From assembly GCF_034424805.1 (NCBI RefSeq), contig NZ_JAXOUF010000001.1, positions 1,280,563-1,344,562 on the forward strand: a stretch of DNA of 64,000 nt, read 5' to 3'. Positions 60,975 through 64,000 of the stretch are shown here, one piece after another. The position numbers were made by a program, and so were the translations under genes. Origin of the DNA: Labrys sedimenti (GTDB lineage: Bacteria > Pseudomonadota > Alphaproteobacteria > Rhizobiales > Labraceae). Numbering within the stretch: position 1 is the stretch's first letter; each line of letters starts with the position of its first letter. Under the pieces are notes generated by a model. The model was not told the origin of the DNA and did not search any database. It saw only the letters and a list, made by a program, of their open reading frames with translations.

Positions 60975-61055
60975 TAGACTTTTCGATTAAGAAAACGCGT
61001 CAAAACAATATGTTAGAGAGAAAGTCCGATTCAAAGAAATCGCACTTTCTCTAGA
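60954..61055 (-). repeat. R1 intergenic structured element, copy E
   Basis: Read on the minus strand: CTAGAGAAAGTGCGATTTC, then TTGTTTTGACGCGTTTTC and the ending CTGGATAACGCT. The outer pair GCGTT/AACGC and an inner GAAAAGT/ACTTTTC replace the stems of the other copies. The first 21 bases encode the last residues and the stop of the phosphatase. Confidence 0.65.
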
Positions 61056-61128
61056 ATGGGCGGGACCTTGCCCCGGCGTATCTCGGCCCCAGCACGCCGG
61101 ATACGGGCCGTCCAAAAAACTTTGCACC

Positions 61129-61148
61129 GCGCGGGAATAATTCCGCGC
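61129..61148. promoter_or_regulatory. Dyad upstream of the MBL-TPR-DoxX cassette
   Basis: GCGCGGGAATAATTCCGCGC is a near-palindrome with one bulge. It lies 81 bp before the first gene of the cassette. The GGGAATAA core could be a recognition site for an alternative sigma factor or an operator. There is no direct support. Confidence 0.3.
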
Positions 61149-61229
61149 TCCCTCGGGTCTGGTCACTCAGCGGAGGCACTGATTGCCAGTGCGCCGTCCG
61201 GCATGAGCCGTTGAACAGGAGTGACCAGA

Positions 61230-62204
61230 ATGCTGAAGATGACGCGCCGTACGGTGCTGGGTTCTGCGGCGGCCGCCGCGGCGTTCGGCCTGGCGGGAAG
61301 ACTTGAATTCATAGCCCCTGCCCTCGCCCAGACGCCGGTCGAGCCAAGCGTGGGCTTCTACAAATACAAGGTCGGATCCATCGAGGTGACTGCCATCTAT
61401 GATGGCATCTGGCGCAAGCCCCACGACCCGGCCTTCATCAAGAATGCCTCGGTGGAGGATACCAAGGCGGCCTTGTCAAAGGCCGGCCTGACCACCGAGT
61501 TCATGCCGATCCCCCTCACGGTGGTCGTGCTCAAGGTCAACGGCAAGCTGATCATGATGGATGCCGGCTCGGGTGTCGGCCAATGGCAGGCCAATGCCAC
61601 GCATCTGCCAGCCAACATGGCCGCAGCCGGCATCGACTACAAGGCCATCGACACCATCATGATTTCGCATTTCCATCCCGATCATGTCTGGGGGCTGATG
61701 GAAAAGGGCACCAACGCGCCCGTCTTCCCCAATGCGGAACTGATCGTCAGCGCCACGGAGTATAATTGGTGGACGGACCCGTCGCGTGTCGAGAAGCTCG
61801 CCGAGGGGCGGCGGCCCGCCGGCAAGCGCATCGTCGAGAACTTTCCGAAATGGAAGAACTGGAAGCTGGTGCAGGACGGTGCGGAAGTCGCGCCCGGCAT
61901 CCAGATCCTGTCGGCACCAGGCCACACGCCGGGGCATTCGGTCTACCTCCTCGGGTCCGGCAACGAGCAGTTCATGGTCTCGGCCGACATCATGTACGTG
62001 CCCGCCCTTCTCGCCCCGCATCCGGACTGGCAAGGCGCCTATGACCAGGATGGCCCCATGGCCATCGCCACCCGGCGCAAGCTCATCGACCGGGTAATCG
62101 CCGACAATGTCAGGATCTGCGGTTCGCATTTCCCGTTCCCCGGCAGCGGCACCTTCGTAAAGGACGGCAATGCCTATGGCTTCACGCCGACCACGCAGCT
62201 CTGA
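61230..62204 (+). CDS. Tat-exported metallo-beta-lactamase-fold hydrolase
   Basis: A 324-residue protein. The N terminus MLKMTRRTVLGSAAAAAAFGLAGRL is a Tat signal. The metal site is TIMISHFHPDHVWGLM, with further His in SAPGHTPGHSVYL and an Asp in MVSADIMYV. It would sit in the periplasm and hydrolyse a lactone, thioester or similar bond. AGGAG is 7 bp before ATG 61230. Two small genes, TPR and DoxX, follow within 60 bp each and are probably co-transcribed. The substrate is unknown. Confidence 0.86.
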   Translation: MLKMTRRTVLGSAAAAAAFGLAGRLEFIAPALAQTPVEPSVGFYKYKVGSIEVTAIYDGIWRKPHDPAFIKNASVEDTKAALSKAGLTTEFMPIPLTVVVLKVNGKLIMMDAGSGVGQWQANATHLPANMAAAGIDYKAIDTIMISHFHPDHVWGLMEKGTNAPVFPNAELIVSATEYNWWTDPSRVEKLAEGRRPAGKRIVENFPKWKNWKLVQDGAEVAPGIQILSAPGHTPGHSVYLLGSGNEQFMVSADIMYVPALLAPHPDWQGAYDQDGPMAIATRRKLIDRVIADNVRICGSHFPFPGSGTFVKDGNAYGFTPTTQL

Positions 62205-62237
62205 AACCCGATATCCCTGCCCTCAGGAGAGAAAACC

Positions 62238-62702
62238 ATGCTGAAATATGCAGTCGCAACCGCGGTGGCCACGCTGGCTTTGGCCGCGGTCACCACCACG
62301 CTGCTCTCGATACCGGCCTATGCCGTCGACAATATCGAGTCCACCGATGCCCCCGACCTGACCTCCGTCAAGGCCAAGATCGAGGCCAAGAACTATACCG
62401 GCGCGCTGGAGGAACTGCGGGGCCTGGCCGAAGACACCCAGCAGGCCGACGTCTACAATCTGCTCGGCTTCACGCTGCGCAAGACCGGCGACTACCAGAC
62501 GGCGCTGACCTACTACACCAAGGCGCTGGAACTGCAGCCCGGGCACAAGGCCGCCCGGGAATATCTCGGCGAGCTCTATGTCGAGACAGGCGACGTCGAC
62601 AAGGCCAAGGTGCAGTTGTCGGAACTCAGCAAGCTTTGTCCCCAAGGCTGCGAGGAACTCGAAGACCTGCAGAAAGCCATCGACACCAAGGTGACGAAGT
62701 GA
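62238..62702 (+). CDS. Exported tetratricopeptide-repeat protein
   Basis: A 154-residue protein with a signal peptide (VATAVATLALAAVTTTLLSIPAYA, cleavage near AYA). About three TPR units follow (KIEAKNYTGALEELRGLAEDTQ, ADVYNLLGFTLRKTGDYQTALTYYTKALELQPGHKAAREYLGELYVETGDVDKAKVQLSELSKL, in parts). It ends with a Cys pair CPQGC. It would be a periplasmic scaffold protein. It is 33 bp after the hydrolase gene, likely in the same operon. The function is inferred only from the repeats. Confidence 0.82.
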   Translation: MLKYAVATAVATLALAAVTTTLLSIPAYAVDNIESTDAPDLTSVKAKIEAKNYTGALEELRGLAEDTQQADVYNLLGFTLRKTGDYQTALTYYTKALELQPGHKAAREYLGELYVETGDVDKAKVQLSELSKLCPQGCEELEDLQKAIDTKVTK

Positions 62703-62760
62703 CGTGTGAGCCGGCAGGCGCCAAGGCACTTGCCGGTCCTCTCCCCCGGAGGTGGCTGCA

Positions 62761-63207
62761 ATGACCCCAATCAGCAAGATCAAGGCCGGGCTCGCCGATG
62801 CCATGCTGCTCGCCGGCAGGCTGCTGCTCGCCCTGATCTTCGTTCACGAAGGCACGACCCTGGCGCTGCATTTCACGCGCACCGTGGAGGCCATGGCGGT
62901 GATCGGCATCGGCGCGCCCCTGGTCGTCGGCGTCATCGCGCTGCAACTGGGTGCAGGCCTGGCCCTCGCTTTGGGCGTGCTCGCCCGCATCGGGGCCATC
63001 ATGCTCGGCCTGTTCTGCCTCGCGACGGCAACGCTTTTCCACATGGACTTCTCAAGCCAGAACGAATTGCTGCATTTCGAGAAGGACCTCGCCATCGCGG
63101 GGGGCATGTTCGTTCTATCGATTGCCGGATCCGGCGGCTTGTCGCTGGACAGGTTGCTGCGGCATATGTCCTCCCTACCCGGTCCTCTGAGGCGGATCCT
63201 GTTCTAG
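62761..63207 (+). CDS. DoxX family membrane protein
   Basis: A 148-residue DoxX-type protein with about four helices (LLAGRLLLALIFVHEG, MAVIGIGAPLVVGVIALQLGAGLALALG, IMLGLFCLATATLF, LAIAGGMFVLSIAGSGGLSL). The segment HMDFSSQNELLHFEKDLAIAGG is the DoxX signature. The chosen ATG has GGAGG 8 bp upstream. It is the last gene of the Tat-hydrolase/TPR/DoxX unit and a second DoxX in the window. A role in redox or membrane stress is plausible. Confidence 0.86.
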   Translation: MTPISKIKAGLADAMLLAGRLLLALIFVHEGTTLALHFTRTVEAMAVIGIGAPLVVGVIALQLGAGLALALGVLARIGAIMLGLFCLATATLFHMDFSSQNELLHFEKDLAIAGGMFVLSIAGSGGLSLDRLLRHMSSLPGPLRRILF

Positions 63208-63241
63208 GACGAAAGCCGTTTTGATGGCCGAGCTGGATTTT

Positions 63242-63320
63242 CGTCATTGCGAGCGCAGCGAAGCAATCCCGTGCTCGGGATGAGCCAAGTCTGGATTGCT
63301 TCGCTGCGCTCGCAATGACG
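63242..63320. repeat. R2 inverted repeat, copy 3
   Basis: CGTCATTGCGAGCGCAGCGAA... and its complement ...CTGCGCTCGCAATGACG flank a 22-bp loop. The arms are nearly identical to copy 1. It follows the DoxX gene and could terminate its transcript. Confidence 0.85.
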
Positions 63321-63433
63321 GCTGCTTCACTCCTGCCGGACCCGCAGCCCGCCGATCTCGCAACCTAGCTGTTCCCTCGGGGCAGCAAGTGCCGTAAACC
63401 CCGGGGCATCGGAACTGCGACTGGAACGAAGCG

Positions 63434-63850
63434 ATGGTGAGTGTAAAACGTGTCCGGGGGCCGGCAGCCCTGCGTGTCTTGGGGCGTAGCTTCCTCATCC
63501 TGGGCTTCGTCGGATTGCTGGCCGCTCCCGTGCTCGGCATGAACGAATGGCGTAGCCCCCGCACGGCTTCTGCCTCCGGCACCATCGTTTCGGTCAATCC
63601 CTATCCGGTCGTCAGCTTCTCGACACCGCAGGGCAGTGTCATCCGCTTCACCAACCTCGTGCGCAGTTCCTTCCTGCACGAAGGCGACAGTGTGACCGTC
63701 GCCTATAATCCGGCCGTTCCGACCGACGCCACGCTCGACGGCCTGCTTGGGCGCTGGTTCTTTGCAGGCCTTGCCGCCTTGCTCGGCGCGGCATTCCTGC
63801 TGGTCGGCGGCCTCTCGACCGTCATCGGTCGCAGGCGCATCGCCCGCTAG
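63434..63850 (+). CDS. DUF3592 family membrane protein
   Basis: A 138-residue protein with a membrane helix near each end (SFLILGFVGLLAAPVLGM and WFFAGLAALLGAAFLLVGGLSTVI) and a central beta-rich domain (TIVSVNPYPVVSFSTPQGSVIRFTNLVRSSFLHEGDSVTVAYNPAVPTDATLDG, in parts). The VxFxTPxG and VxVxYxP pattern is that of DUF3592. It is an inner-membrane protein of unknown role. It is monocistronic and immediately followed by a perfect palindrome and an IS element end. Confidence 0.8.
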   Translation: MVSVKRVRGPAALRVLGRSFLILGFVGLLAAPVLGMNEWRSPRTASASGTIVSVNPYPVVSFSTPQGSVIRFTNLVRSSFLHEGDSVTVAYNPAVPTDATLDGLLGRWFFAGLAALLGAAFLLVGGLSTVIGRRRIAR

Positions 63851-63859
63851 GAGCTGTGG

Positions 63860-63880
63860 ACTCTTGGGATTCCCAAGAGT
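63860..63880. repeat. Perfect 21-bp palindrome between DUF3592 gene and transposase
   Basis: ACTCTTGGGA-T-TCCCAAGAGT lies 10 bp after the DUF3592 stop and 39 bp before the transposase ATG. It could be part of the terminal region of the IS element or a terminator of the DUF3592 gene. Confidence 0.55.
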
Positions 63881-63918
63881 GCGGGTATGTGATTCAAAGC
63901 TGTCTTTTGGAGGCAGCG

Positions 63919-64000
63919 ATGGTTGTTTTGGACCGCCTGATACTTCGAGACGATCAGTGGGACCGGATTTCGCCGCATATTATCGGTGACGAGCGGACGC
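63919..64000 (+). mobile_element. IS5-like transposase, N-terminal fragment (3' end outside window)
   Basis: The frame starts at ATG 63919 with GGAGG 5 bp upstream and reads MVVLDRLILRDDQWDRISPHI, which matches the N-terminal DUF4096-type domain of IS5-family (IS427 group) transposases. It continues to the right edge without a stop. The left terminal inverted repeat should lie between 63851 and 63918 but cannot be confirmed without the right end. The next part of the element is needed to see if it is intact. Confidence 0.75.

Overview
The window is about 64 kb of high-GC chromosomal DNA with close-packed genes and codon usage typical of an alphaproteobacterium. Several local gene orders point to the Hyphomicrobiales (Rhizobiales): DUF2849-cysI-cysH-DUF934, a matR/matPQM-matA-matB malonate locus, a rhizobial-style autotransporter barrel, and GTCATTGCGAG-type intergenic hairpins. 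This placement is inferred; the window has no rRNA or other phylogenetic marker. I saw no tRNA, rRNA, CRISPR array or prophage. The only mobile element is the start of an IS5-like transposase cut by the right edge.

Layout. 1-5.5 kb: a clipped acetyltransferase, DUF523, a reverse-strand unit of TetR regulator, APH-fold kinase and a divergent enolase paralogue, then a glyoxalase-fold gene and DUF1269. 5.5-11 kb: an acetyltransferase, a barrel-like protein of unknown function with a DeoR regulator, and a LysR/62-aa protein/DoxX/nitroreductase locus in which two promoters carry the same roughly 42-bp operator-like block. 11-17 kb: amidase and class III CoA-transferase, photolyase, aroA. 17-28 kb: Tet-type MFS pump, alpha/beta hydrolase, UxaA/GarD-type dehydratase, GntR regulator and aldose dehydrogenase, EamA exporter with nitroreductase, LysR with a P-loop kinase, a Cys-less YecD-like hydrolase and an acetyltransferase. 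28-32 kb: assimilatory sulfate reduction operon. 32-42 kb: methyltransferase, LysR and DHA2 pump, a giant AsmA-like protein, peroxiredoxin, and a solitary molybdopterin oxidoreductase with an MmcQ partner. 42-50 kb: a formaldehyde-activating-enzyme paralogue, a gamma-lyase, an AttM/BlcC-like lactonase with its own LysR, a large exported protein and a PhoD phosphatase. 50-57 kb: malonate uptake and activation (TRAP transporter, malonyl-CoA decarboxylase and synthetase, GntR regulator). 57-64 kb: a beta-propeller autotransporter, GntR with an inositol-monophosphatase-like enzyme, a Tat-exported beta-lactamase-fold hydrolase with TPR and DoxX genes, DUF3592 and the IS end.

The strongest unexplained signals are these. 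An enolase paralogue has two altered catalytic positions and is coupled to a kinase. A Fae paralogue has Met where the catalytic His should be. The LysR locus has duplicated operators. A family of five roughly 100-bp intergenic elements has arms that co-vary, and two of its copies supply the stop codons of neighbouring genes. At least six other inverted-repeat classes sit between genes, so this genome seems unusually rich in intergenic hairpins.
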